Source of the DNA: Serratia sp. PL17
GTDB taxonomy: Bacteria; Pseudomonadota; Gammaproteobacteria; Enterobacterales; Enterobacteriaceae
Reading direction: 5' to 3'
Assembly (NCBI RefSeq): GCF_017832355.1
Contig: NZ_JAFIBY010000008.1
Span: 219,352 to 283,351, forward strand
DNA length: 64,000 nt
A program made the translations under genes and the position numbers. Shown piece by piece: positions 43,605-51,402 of the stretch. The notes beneath the pieces were generated by a model. It did no database searches. It worked only from the letters and a program-made list of their open reading frames with translations, and was not told where the DNA came from. Numbering within the stretch: the first letter of the stretch is position 1; every line of letters starts with the position of its first letter.

Positions 43605-44176
43605 GTGTTCCAGGTTGCGGCTAGCGTCTTCAACATTTCTTCCAGCAGCTGCAGTGCATGTTGTGCCTGCTGCTCAATCTGTACTTTAACGATCGCGCCG
43701 TCAATCAACATCGCCAGCATCTCTGCCCGTTGTTCCCGTTCTGGGCCAGCGGGGAGATGGCGGGCAATCTCTTCAGACATCTGTTTCTTGTGCCGGTGCG
43801 CGATGTTCAGGCTTTCAGGCAGCATATCTGCCAGTTCGACCGCCGTATTGATAAACGCACAGCCGCGATACTGTGGATCGTTAAACCACTCTTCAAAACA
43901 GGGCACTAAAGCGAGGAGAACATCCCCACGTTGCGCGACATGTTTCTCTAGCGATGCGCTGAACCAAGTTAACCATTGCGCATGGCGATAAGCCAGGAAC
44001 GCTTCAATCAGCTCATTCTTGCTAGGGAAGTGACGATAAAACGTGACCTTGGCCACGCCTGACTCGCTAATAATGCGATCGATACCTGTCGCACGTATCC
44101 CTTCACGGTAAAACAAATCATGGGCTGTCAGCAGAATACGCTGGCGCGGCGGTAGAGTGTTGCTGACAACAGACAT
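43598..44176 (-). CDS. TetR/AcrR-family repressor
   Basis: This 192-residue regulator has an N-terminal TetR helix-turn-helix (LLTAHDLFYREGIRATGIDRI, then SGVAKVTFYRHFPSKNELI) and a C-terminal ligand domain. The ATG at 44176 has GGAG 9 bases upstream; the open frame reaches further upstream but crosses the operator. Two copies of a perfect 20-bp palindrome lie between it and the divergent DUF1348 gene, so it very likely represses both itself and that gene. The ligand is unknown. Confidence 0.88.
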   Translation of the reverse strand: MSVVSNTLPPRQRILLTAHDLFYREGIRATGIDRIISESGVAKVTFYRHFPSKNELIEAFLAYRHAQWLTWFSASLEKHVAQRGDVLLALVPCFEEWFNDPQYRGCAFINTAVELADMLPESLNIAHRHKKQMSEEIARHLPAGPEREQRAEMLAMLIDGAIVKVQIEQQAQHALQLLEEMLKTLAATWNTQ

Positions 44177-44208
44177 CAAACATCTCCAGAAATATTGGTC
44201 ACAGTGAT

Positions 44209-44264
44209 TGTAGACAAGTCTGTCTACATGCGCTAGCTTATTTGTGTAGACAGACTTGTCTACA
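44209..44264. promoter_or_regulatory. Twin 20-bp TetR operators
   Basis: TGTAGACAAGTCTGTCTACA (44209-44228) and TGTAGACAGACTTGTCTACA (44245-44264) each have perfect 8-base arms, and each is the exact reverse complement of the other. Their centres are 36 bases apart. They lie between the divergent TetR and DUF1348 genes. Confidence 0.85.
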
Positions 44265-44288
44265 TTACTAAAACCCAAGAGGTGAGTG

Positions 44289-44747
44289 ATGAGCATTAAA
44301 CCCCCGTTTACCCGTGAGTCGGCAATTGAGAAAGTCCGTTTGGCTGAGGATGCCTGGAACAGCCGCGATCCTGAACGGGTTTCGCAGGTCTATTCTGTCG
44401 ACACCCACTGGCGCAACCGGGCTGAGTTCGTTGATGGCCGGGACGCCGTGTGTGCATTCTTACAACGGAAATGGGCGAAAGAGTTGGAGTATCGGTTAAT
44501 TAAAGAGCTTTGGGCATTTGATGAGGCGCGTATTGCGGTCCGTTTTGCTTATGAATGGCGTGATGACTCCGGTAACTGGTACCGCAGTTTTGGCAACGAG
44601 AACTGGGAGTTTAATCCAGAAGGCTTGATGATTAACCGACATGCCTGCATCAACGATATGCCTATCCGCGAGCAGGACCGCAAATTCCACTGGCCGCTTG
44701 GCCGTCGCCCAGATGATATTGCGGCCCTGAGCGAGTTTGGCTTCTGA
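44289..44747 (+). CDS. DUF1348 (NTF2-like fold) protein
   Basis: This 152-residue protein belongs to the DUF1348 / nuclear transport factor 2-like group. Conserved parts are [38 protein letters not shown] and [26 protein letters not shown]2-like folds are used by many small enzymes; no reaction is known for this group. The start is ATG 44289 with AAGAGG upstream. It is probably induced when the divergent TetR protein binds its ligand. Confidence 0.82.
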   Translation: MSIKPPFTRESAIEKVRLAEDAWNSRDPERVSQVYSVDTHWRNRAEFVDGRDAVCAFLQRKWAKELEYRLIKELWAFDEARIAVRFAYEWRDDSGNWYRSFGNENWEFNPEGLMINRHACINDMPIREQDRKFHWPLGRRPDDIAALSEFGF

Positions 44748-44753
44748 TCCTTG

Positions 44754-45656
44754 TTACTGATAGTAGGGCCGTAGTTCTGCATGAAGAGTGGATATAAGCC
44801 TTTTTTTCCACTCTATTTCACCTTGGCGATAATGCGAGAACAGATGGCCCACTGCCAGATTGTCCTGAATGGGGAGGGTTCGCAGTCCCTGTTTATCCGG
44901 TTGGGCACTGAACCAAGGTTGTGGAACGACAGCCATTAAAGGGGCCGTCCGCAGCACTGGGGGTAATTGAGCATAATCGGCGCAGCTGAGTTGAATTCTA
45001 CGCTGCAGCCCCTGCCGTTTTAGCTGGCGGTCCAGCTCATTTTCCTCTTGTGGCCACGGGTGGCAGTAATAGTGCGCATAGTCCGCTAATTCGCTGAATC
45101 TCAACCCACTCTTGTGCTGTAACGCCTGATGCAAAGGCGGCCCGAATACCGCCACCAGACGCGTACTGCCAATAAGTTCATACCGTAGTGCGCTGGTGCG
45201 TTGTTGATGATCGCCGACCGCGATGACCATATCGATACTGCCTTCCAGCAGTTCGTTGCGCCATGAACGGCGCTCAAAATTCTGGCAGCGGATAGCTGCA
45301 TTGGCGAGCGTACTTTTCTGCGCTAAAAGCGGCAGTAAAATCGGGTACAGTGCGGGCGGGGCGACCAACGTGAAGTGTCGTGGCGTGTCCTGCACATGGC
45401 CGAACAGTTCATTGTCCAGTGAAGAGAAGAGCGGCGTCAGTTTTTCTTTCAGCGACAGGGTAAACAGGGTCGGTACTTGAGTGTGCCCTTCTCTGCGGAA
45501 TAACGGTTCATCCAGCACTTCGCGCAGGCGGGCTAACGCGTGGCTGACCGCTGAGGTGCTGATACCCAGTTTATCTGCCGTTTTTTGGCTGGAGCCCGTG
45601 GTGGTCAAAAGATAGAGCACTTTCAGCAGGTTCATGTCCATTTGTAGGATATTCAT
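44754..45656 (-). CDS. LysR-family transcriptional regulator
   Basis: This regulator of 300 residues has an N-terminal winged helix (LLKVLYLLTTTGSSQKTADK, LGISTSAVSHALARLREVL, EPLFRREG) and a C-terminal substrate-binding domain. The ATG at 45656 (MNILQMDMNLL) has AAGG 6 bases upstream; an in-frame codon 30 bases earlier is possible. It is divergent from the B3 metallo-beta-lactamase gene, the classic arrangement for a LysR protein that controls its neighbour. Whether it responds to beta-lactams cannot be told. Confidence 0.85.
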   Translation of the reverse strand: MNILQMDMNLLKVLYLLTTTGSSQKTADKLGISTSAVSHALARLREVLDEPLFRREGHTQVPTLFTLSLKEKLTPLFSSLDNELFGHVQDTPRHFTLVAPPALYPILLPLLAQKSTLANAAIRCQNFERRSWRNELLEGSIDMVIAVGDHQQRTSALRYELIGSTRLVAVFGPPLHQALQHKSGLRFSELADYAHYYCHPWPQEENELDRQLKRQGLQRRIQLSCADYAQLPPVLRTAPLMAVVPQPWFSAQPDKQGLRTLPIQDNLAVGHLFSHYRQGEIEWKKRLISTLHAELRPYYQ

Positions 45657-45735
45657 TAATGGCCTTATAAATTGAATACGTCTCAATATTGCTCTGAGTA
45701 TACTTCAGCCCCGTTTACCTCCATAGAATTGGAAT

Positions 45736-46632
45736 ATGAAAAAGAAATTGGGTTATTTGGCCGCCATGACTGTCACGTTGTGTTTCAACGTGCAGGCACA
45801 ACTCAATCCTGCACAGCCGCTTTCCAGCGCACCGCCGTATATCTTGTTTGAAGAGTGGGCGCAGCCAGTGGCGCCATTTCAAATGTTCCCGCATGTTTAT
45901 TACGTCGGTACCCGCAATCTTTCGTCCGTATTGTTGAGTACCCCTGAAGGGCTGATTTTGATCGACGCTGCATTAGATGCCAGTGCGCCTACGATAAGGG
46001 CGCACATTGAGGCGCTGGGCTTCGACATTAAGGATCTACGCTATATCCTCAACAGCCATGCGCGCCTTGATCAGGCGGGGGGCATCGCGCGGTTGAAGGC
46101 ATGGAGCGGGGCAAAAGTGGTTGCCAGTGCCGCAAATGCCAGGCAGCTGGCGCTGGGAGGAAAACACGATTTTGCTCTCGGCGATGCGTTGAGCTTCCCC
46201 CCCGTGAAGGCCGATATCATCGTCGGTGACGGCGACAGCATTACATTGGGCGGTTTGACGTTAACAGCCTTGATGACGCCAGGCCATCTGCCAGGGGCGA
46301 CCTCGTGGTTGGCCACGCTGCGGCAAGGGGAGAAAAACTACCGGCTGGTGTATGCCGACAGCCTGGCAACGCCGGATTACTATTTGATCGACAATAAAAA
46401 TTACCCCGACCTGGTGCAGGATATCCGCGGTAGCTTTGCCCGGCTTGCCAAACAGCAGGCGGATATTTTTATCGCCAATAAGGGAACGCGTTTCGATCTG
46501 GAAAATAAAATGGCACGTCTGCGGGCCGGTGATTTGGATGCTTTCGTCGACAGTCAGGGGTTGCAACGCTATGTGAGAGAATCACAAAAAGCCTTTGAGG
46601 CGCAGTTGCAAAAACAGCAGAAGGAAATGTAA
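45736..46632 (+). CDS. Subclass B3 metallo-beta-lactamase, RQK variant (SPR-1 like)
   Basis: This 298-residue protein has a signal peptide (to about VQA, residue 21) and the alpha-beta/beta-alpha metallo-beta-lactamase fold, so it acts in the periplasm. The zinc motif reads NSHARLDQAGG: His108 and Asp112 are kept, but the usual second His is Arg110 and the usual final His is Gln113. His184 is in TPGHLPGATSW, and the last zinc His is replaced by Lys249 (ANKGTRFDL). These H118R, H121Q and H263K changes define the B3-RQK group known from S. proteamaculans (SPR-1). Such enzymes bind metal weakly and are best confirmed by assay. Confidence 0.85.
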   Translation: MKKKLGYLAAMTVTLCFNVQAQLNPAQPLSSAPPYILFEEWAQPVAPFQMFPHVYYVGTRNLSSVLLSTPEGLILIDAALDASAPTIRAHIEALGFDIKDLRYILNSHARLDQAGGIARLKAWSGAKVVASAANARQLALGGKHDFALGDALSFPPVKADIIVGDGDSITLGGLTLTALMTPGHLPGATSWLATLRQGEKNYRLVYADSLATPDYYLIDNKNYPDLVQDIRGSFARLAKQQADIFIANKGTRFDLENKMARLRAGDLDAFVDSQGLQRYVRESQKAFEAQLQKQQKEM

Positions 46633-46834
46633 ATCCTGCAGTTGAGGGGGCCGTGACGCCAGGACGATGAGGGCGGCCGATCGACGTTAGCTGACGAGCG
46701 GTTTTAGGGAGTCGCCTGCTGCGTTATCCACTAACGAATGGGAAAAGCGCACCGAGAGATAAAGCGAAATTTGTCGAAAAGCCTTTCTTCTTCTAGAGTT
46801 AGGGGACAATAAACGCACTCTAAGAGGACAAGCT

Positions 46835-47164
46835 ATGACGAAGAAGCTGGTTTTAGCCGTTTGCACAGCGGCGGCATTTTCCATCCTGGCTGGCTGTACT
46901 GCGTATGACCGTGCCGCCAGTTATGTTGATGAGCCGGTGGTCAGCGACGTAAAAGTAGGGATGACCAAGCAGCAAGTTCGGGCCATTGCGGGCCCACCGT
47001 CAACCACGGCTACCCTGGTTCATGCGCAGGGCACTTGCGACACTTATGCTGTGGCACCGCGTGACGGCAAGGTGCAGACCTATTTTGTCAGCTACAACGA
47101 CACGGGCCATGTAATGAACAAAGGGTATCAGACCTGTTCAGACTATGACTCCCAGCCTAAATAA
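46835..47164 (+). CDS. osmE: Osmotically inducible lipoprotein OsmE
   Basis: This is a 109-residue lipoprotein with the lipobox LAGC (lipidated Cys about residue 21) and an SmpA/OmlA (BamE-like) fold, as in VSDVKVGMTKQQVRAIAGPP. OsmE is an envelope protein induced by osmotic stress and stationary phase in E. coli; its exact role is unclear. CTAAGAGGA precedes the start. A terminator follows at 47189. Confidence 0.9.
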   Translation: MTKKLVLAVCTAAAFSILAGCTAYDRAASYVDEPVVSDVKVGMTKQQVRAIAGPPSTTATLVHAQGTCDTYAVAPRDGKVQTYFVSYNDTGHVMNKGYQTCSDYDSQPK

Positions 47165-47188
47165 TCTGAGTGTTGTTGAGTAATCGAG

Positions 47189-47209
47189 CCCCGTTTATGC
47201 GGGGTTTTT
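47189..47209 (+). terminator. osmE terminator
   Basis: CCCCG-TTTATG-CGGGG followed by TTTTTC, 24 bases after the osmE stop. Confidence 0.75.
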
Positions 47210-47320
47210 CATTTTTTAACCACTGATGGTGCGAAGTTTAACCAAACGCACTTTTTCCTGCATTTTTTTGAATGAAACGATAGACATTTCATAACGGTAG
47301 CGCTAATATCTGCGCCCATT

Positions 47321-47408
47321 GGAAGGATGGCCGAGTGGTTTAAGGCAACGGTCTTGAAAACCGTCGAGTGTAACAGCTCCCAGAGTTCGAATCTCTGTCC
47401 TTCCGCCA
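47321..47408 (+). tRNA. tRNA-Ser (anticodon UGA)
   Basis: The acceptor arms GGAAGGA and TCCTTCC pair fully and the 3' end is GCCA encoded. The anticodon loop CTTGAAA carries TGA, and the long variable arm (about GTCGAGTGTAACAGCTCCC) is typical of serine tRNA. The T-loop is GTTCGAATC. Confidence 0.97.
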
Positions 47409-47414
47409 AATTTA

Positions 47415-47490
<76 letters not shown>

Positions 47491-47523
47491 TATACGCAGT
47501 ACAGACGTTTAACACGTCTACGA

Positions 47524-47557
47524 ACCCCAGTAATCTTTAAGATTACTGGGGTTTTTT
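47524..47557 (+). terminator. Terminator of the tRNA-Ser/tRNA-Thr unit
   Basis: ACCCCAGTAATC and GATTACTGGGGT pair perfectly around TTTAA and are followed by TTTTTTG. Confidence 0.95.
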
Positions 47558-47621
47558 GTTTTCTGGTTTTGTCACAATGAGTGTTGTTGGCCCGGACAAG
47601 CCAAGCTTGGGAATAATAAAG

Positions 47622-47647
47622 AAAAACCCGGCAAGAAAATGCCGGGT
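47622..47647 (-). terminator. Terminator of the acyltransferase gene
   Basis: On the minus strand ACCCGGCA-TTTTCT-TGCCGGGT is followed by TTTTC, 28 bases after the stop codon of the acyltransferase. Confidence 0.85.
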
Positions 47648-47674
47648 CGCTGGGTATAGACTTATCTTCCTTGA

Positions 47675-48832
47675 TTAGTTCGTTACAATAGGACTAGAAT
47701 TTTTTGCCTCACTGCGACTAATCACATGTTTACCCAGTTTGATTCCTGGTTTTTCGATAAATCTATACAGTAGAGCCGCTATCCCATAAGTCAGAGGGAT
47801 AATAATCGCTGAGGCGGCAATAAATCTCATGAAGGGAGATAACCCAGAAAATTGAGTATTTGACAGCAGGAAGGCGACGACTGGAAGTACGATTAACAAA
47901 TGCAACAAGTACACGGAGTAGGAAACATCCCCCATGTAAACGCTGACTTTATTCGTTAGCATCCAGCGAGGGAGGCGTAGCATGTTTTTCCATGTACTCC
48001 CTTCGTGTCGAGGCCAAAGAATGACCGCCATCATTAAAATCATGCCGTTCTGGGCAATCAAGTGATACTTATTCACATCATTTGGCATATATATACTGCC
48101 GAAAGCTGCAACTAGCGCAAAAATAACAAACCACATGCTTTTTCTGCGTATGGCCTCAGCAATAAACATGCCTGCAATGAACAAGTGCAGTTTAATCAGA
48201 ATCATTGAGGGCATTGGAAAAGCTGCAAAGTAATTCGGGGTTAGGTATTTGGCGAGCGCGCAAAGAACAATGACCGCGAAACAGGCTCGGACAAAGCCCA
48301 GCTTCATTACGGCTAACATAATGAAGGGGAATAGGAAATAAAACTGCATTTCCAGACCGATACTCCAGTCAGGCAGTACAGTATTAAATGAGTAGCTTGG
48401 TAGAAAACCAAATATAAAGGTCACATGAGTAAATACGTTTAAGAACGTAGAGTCACTGTAACGTGAACTATTAGTTTGGGTTTCGCTGTAGAAATGACCG
48501 ATAACGTCACGTGCTTCACCGAAATAGTTGCCAAACCCAATGGCTACAATCAGGAGCACGTAGTAAAGCGGTGCGATACGAAAGAAGCGGCGCAGCCAAA
48601 ATTTCTTGAAGGTGGCCATTGCAGTCCATGGTTCCTTCTCTTTACGCTCCACATAATTTTTTGCCATCAAGTACCCAGAGAGCAAAATAAACAAATCGAC
48701 GCCGATTGCTGGATCCGAAAGGATAGGAAAATGGAAACTGGTTAAAATACAAATATGGCCCAAAACAACCCAGAAGGAAGCTAGACCACGCAGCCCCTCC
48801 AACTCCTGTGACCATTTTTTAGCAGGTTGCAT
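47675..48832 (-). CDS. Membrane O-acyltransferase (OafA/YrhL, acyltransferase-3 family)
   Basis: This 385-residue integral membrane protein has about ten hydrophobic segments. The family motif with its catalytic-type histidine is at the N-terminus (ELEGLRGLASFWVVLGHICI), followed by DLFILLSGYLMAKNY and a WLRRFFRIAPLYY stretch. Relatives O-acetylate surface sugars such as O-antigen or exopolysaccharide. The gene is clearly richer in A and T than its neighbours, and it sits between two tRNA loci, suggesting acquisition by transfer. It lies outside the prophage as bounded by the attachment site. Confidence 0.85.
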   Translation of the reverse strand: MQPAKKWSQELEGLRGLASFWVVLGHICILTSFHFPILSDPAIGVDLFILLSGYLMAKNYVERKEKEPWTAMATFKKFWLRRFFRIAPLYYVLLIVAIGFGNYFGEARDVIGHFYSETQTNSSRYSDSTFLNVFTHVTFIFGFLPSYSFNTVLPDWSIGLEMQFYFLFPFIMLAVMKLGFVRACFAVIVLCALAKYLTPNYFAAFPMPSMILIKLHLFIAGMFIAEAIRRKSMWFVIFALVAAFGSIYMPNDVNKYHLIAQNGMILMMAVILWPRHEGSTWKNMLRLPRWMLTNKVSVYMGDVSYSVYLLHLLIVLPVVAFLLSNTQFSGLSPFMRFIAASAIIIPLTYGIAALLYRFIEKPGIKLGKHVISRSEAKNSSPIVTN

Positions 48833-48935
48833 TGCTGAGCCTCGTGGAACAGTACTTCATTATTGTTATCTGCGTGCAGGTGAACTTTTTGTAGATATTT
48901 AGTATAGAAGGACAATTTGAAATGTTCGTTGATAT

Positions 48936-48966
48936 AAAAAAACCAACCACAAAGGGTTGGTTTTTC
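48936..48966. terminator. Terminator of the original tRNA-Pro gene
   Basis: AACCAACC and GGTTGGTT pair around ACAAAG with T runs on both strands. On the minus strand it lies 10 bases after the tRNA-Pro 3' end, as a tRNA terminator would. Confidence 0.75.
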
Positions 48967-48975
48967 TAAGGATTT

Positions 48976-49023
48976 TGGTCGGCATGAGAGGATTCGAACC
49001 TCCGACCCCCGACACCCCATGAC
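48976..49023 (-). other. Prophage attachment site: 3' fragment of tRNA-Pro(GGG)
   Basis: Read on the minus strand these 48 bases match the 3' part of the tRNA-Pro(GGG) gene: the anticodon loop ATGGGGT, the variable and T arms (GGTCGGAGGTTCGAATCC) and the acceptor end with CCA. The 5' half of the tRNA is missing. This is what remains when a phage integrates into a tRNA gene; the intact tRNA-Pro should be rebuilt at the other prophage end, to the right of this window. The integrase gene starts 127 bases away, and the tRNA terminator is still on the left. Confidence 0.88.
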
Positions 49024-49149
49024 ACCGACACTAAACCGCTGAAAGCCCCGCCAAGACTGACTCTCCTCTGTTTTGACTGTTCATACAAACAGTGCATTTC
49101 TCGCCAAAATCGGTCTATATACATCAATGGGTTAGAGTCGCTTTTACCA

Positions 49150-50328
49150 TCACCCTGTTTTGATTTCACCGTGGGGAACCACCACCCAATCGATATGGTT
49201 CTGGGTATAAATCTTCGTGGATTTTGCATCGCTGTGAGCCATGCGCCCCTGTGGATCTATCCCTTGGTTATCGAACAAGTGTGCGGCTAATGCCCGGATC
49301 TCGTGGAACGTTGGACGCTCTTCCATTTCTAAATGATCGGATAACCCAAGCTGATCCCGCAGCTTTGAAAATGAACGGCTAAGATAGTCAGGTGCTACCT
49401 GGGTAGGGTGCGCGACTTCTTTGCTGCGTTTTACGTTACGTTCTGGTATGCGGTGTACTATGTACGGGCTGGCCACATTGTCTCGACTATCGTCAATAAT
49501 TCGCTTCAACTCATCCCCGATCGGAATCGCTACATGAGATGCCTCTTTTTTCTGCACTTTCTGGCGGTGGATATAGAGGGCGCCGTGAATGCCATTTAAC
49601 GGTTGGTCCAACCATACGCAACCGCAAACGCCGTTTTTAGGCTCCCGTATAGAATACCGGATCCGTGAAACCTCAAGCCGGGCATGGGTTGTCTGCAATG
49701 CTAAATCCATGGCCGTTCTTAACCATGGGGCTGCAGCTCTGCGAATGGCCATAAAATTGTCGAATGACAAACGCTGTCTTTTCTTCTCTTCAATTCTGCG
49801 CATTTTTTTACGGGTGGCTGGGTTATCCAGCATCAGCGATTCATCGACCGCATAGCTGAAAAGCTTCTTCAGAAAACTGACTTTACGGTTTTGCACGTTT
49901 GCAGATGAATCAGCGTGGTATTCCTTTATATACGCGTTGACATGTTCCAGCTCGATATCGCATGCCGGGATCTTGTCGAAAAACTCTTTCACACGGGTCG
50001 CATTGTTATTCCAGTCATCCCGGGTGCTCTCGGACGGTTGCTCGTCTTCTATCGCGCGCGCCATAATGCGGTCGACATGCTCAGCGAATGGCAATGCCTC
50101 ACCTTGAATTCCGCCAGATTCCCGGATCAGCGAGTCGATAGATACTGACGTTTCAGGGCGCATCCTATTGTTATATTCACGCGCGATAGCGATCGCCATA
50201 GCGCGATCATTGCCGAGTGATTTACGCTTCCCGGTTACAAGAGTGAAGCGATAAACGCCCGTCGCCTTATCAAAATAGAGTAAATCAGGAAGATGCCGAT
50301 TTTCCCGTCGGCGCGGGCGGGCAGCCAT
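49150..50328 (-). CDS. int: Phage integrase (tyrosine recombinase)
   Basis: This 392-residue lambda-type tyrosine recombinase integrates and excises the prophage. An N-terminal arm-binding region (1-60) and a SAM-like core-binding domain (about 80-175) precede the catalytic domain with Arg217 (THARLEVSRI), His342 and Arg345 (HEIRALAAHLF), His365 (MAHSD) and the nucleophile Tyr374 (KIYTQNH). It overlaps the xis stop by one base (TAATG) and lies beside the attachment site, so att-int-xis order is kept. Confidence 0.95.
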   Translation of the reverse strand: MAARPRRRENRHLPDLLYFDKATGVYRFTLVTGKRKSLGNDRAMAIAIAREYNNRMRPETSVSIDSLIRESGGIQGEALPFAEHVDRIMARAIEDEQPSESTRDDWNNNATRVKEFFDKIPACDIELEHVNAYIKEYHADSSANVQNRKVSFLKKLFSYAVDESLMLDNPATRKKMRRIEEKKRQRLSFDNFMAIRRAAAPWLRTAMDLALQTTHARLEVSRIRYSIREPKNGVCGCVWLDQPLNGIHGALYIHRQKVQKKEASHVAIPIGDELKRIIDDSRDNVASPYIVHRIPERNVKRSKEVAHPTQVAPDYLSRSFSKLRDQLGLSDHLEMEERPTFHEIRALAAHLFDNQGIDPQGRMAHSDAKSTKIYTQNHIDWVVVPHGEIKTG

Positions 50329-50546
50329 TACGACTCCCTGATCAGTTGATTAACGGCGTGGGAAACTTCGGATTGAACTCCCCAACGCTCAGATGAATAA
50401 ACCCATGACATACCGTCTATTACCCTTCCTCGAAGTTGTCCGTGCTCAATCCAACGTTTAACAGTACGTTTATCAGGGATTGAACCCTCTTCAAATTCAC
50501 GCTTTAGCCATTTGCTGGCGCGCATCAATTTGTCTTCATTCGCCAT
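50328..50546 (-). CDS. xis: Excisionase
   Basis: This 72-residue protein fits the Xis/excisionase group of small winged-helix DNA-bending proteins: basic, with a MerR-like start (RASKWLKREFEEGSIPDKRTVKRWIEHG). It lies directly upstream of int and overlaps it. In such phages Xis directs the integrase to excision. Confidence 0.8.
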   Translation of the reverse strand: MANEDKLMRASKWLKREFEEGSIPDKRTVKRWIEHGQLRGRVIDGMSWVYSSERWGVQSEVSHAVNQLIRES

Positions 50547-50594
50547 GGTTTTGTCTCCACACGATAAAGGCCCGCTGCAACGGGCCGGTAAGAA

Positions 50595-51173
50595 TTACAG
50601 CTCGGTCGGTTGCTGGTGGGGTGCCAGTAATCGCTGGTGGATTGCCGACACATACCGCGCCTGGTGAATGGCATCAGCCAACGCATTATGACGTTCGCCG
50701 TCGAATGGCAGATCACGTTTCGGGTCAAAGCCTATCTGCCGGCCGAGGCTCACTATAGTGCGCACGTCCAAATCGTTGTACCAGTTCCAGCATGGCGCAA
50801 TGCCGCAACGCTCATATGCCCCGCGCAGGATGACATTATCGAAGGCGGCACCGTTGCCCCAGACCTTCAGGTACTTCGACTGCTCGCAGCTGAGAGCAAC
50901 AAAACTGGAAAGGGCATTGAGGGCATCAGCTATTGGTTTCGCCTGGTCATTGGTGATCGCCGCCCGGGCCTCGCTGCTTTGCATCAACCACCAGTTAATG
51001 GTGTCGCCATCGGGAACGGCACCAGCGGCCAGCTCACTGACAAGATTCACTGCGGTATAAAACTGCGGACCCAGTTCACCGGTGGCAGGGTCGAAGAACA
51101 CAGCACCGATCGCCACGATTGGCGCGTTGGGCTTGTTGCCCATGGTTTCCAGGTCTACCATCAAATTATTCAT
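50595..51173 (-). CDS. 3'-5' exonuclease, RNase T/DEDD-like
   Basis: This 192-residue protein begins with the DEDD exonuclease motif MVDLETMGNKPNAPIVAIGAV and has further conserved acidic and His/Asp positions in WGNGAAFDNVILRGAYE and HNALADAIHQARYV. It resembles the exoribonuclease/ExoVIII-like phage nucleases of the Rv2179c-type group. The start ATG 51173 overlaps the previous stop by 8 bases (ATGAATAA). The natural substrate, DNA or RNA, is not clear. Confidence 0.85.
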   Translation of the reverse strand: MNNLMVDLETMGNKPNAPIVAIGAVFFDPATGELGPQFYTAVNLVSELAAGAVPDGDTINWWLMQSSEARAAITNDQAKPIADALNALSSFVALSCEQSKYLKVWGNGAAFDNVILRGAYERCGIAPCWNWYNDLDVRTIVSLGRQIGFDPKRDLPFDGERHNALADAIHQARYVSAIHQRLLAPHQQPTEL

Positions 51174-51402
51174 TAACGTTTGCCTTCTTGCTATCCATGG
51201 CCCGCTCAATCATCAGGCGCTCTGGGTCTTCTAAGTAATGGGTGCACATCTTGGCCACCTCACGATGTGCGTTGTTCTGAGTAAGGATCACCACCAGTAT
51301 TGGGCTCAGCGATCGACGGTCGACGTTCCAGCCGTATCTGGCCAGCGTGCCGATCAGGTCATCGACAATGGCCGTATCAGGTAGCTGTGGTGTGGCTGTC
51401 AT
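51166..51402 (-). CDS. Small phage protein, unknown
   Basis: This 78-residue protein (MTATPQLPDTAIVDDLIGTLARY) is not recognised. It has no membrane segment. AGGAGG lies 5 bases before the ATG at 51402, a very strong ribosome site, so the in-frame codon 24 bases earlier is unlikely. It overlaps both neighbours, so it is part of the leftward operon. Confidence 0.65.
   Translation of the reverse strand: MTATPQLPDTAIVDDLIGTLARYGWNVDRRSLSPILVVILTQNNAHREVAKMCTHYLEDPERLMIERAMDSKKANVNE

Noticed and set aside
47675..48832. Acyltransferase as a prophage-encoded O-antigen modifier
   Set aside because: The tRNA-Pro fragment and its terminator lie between this gene and the integrase, so it is outside the prophage end.
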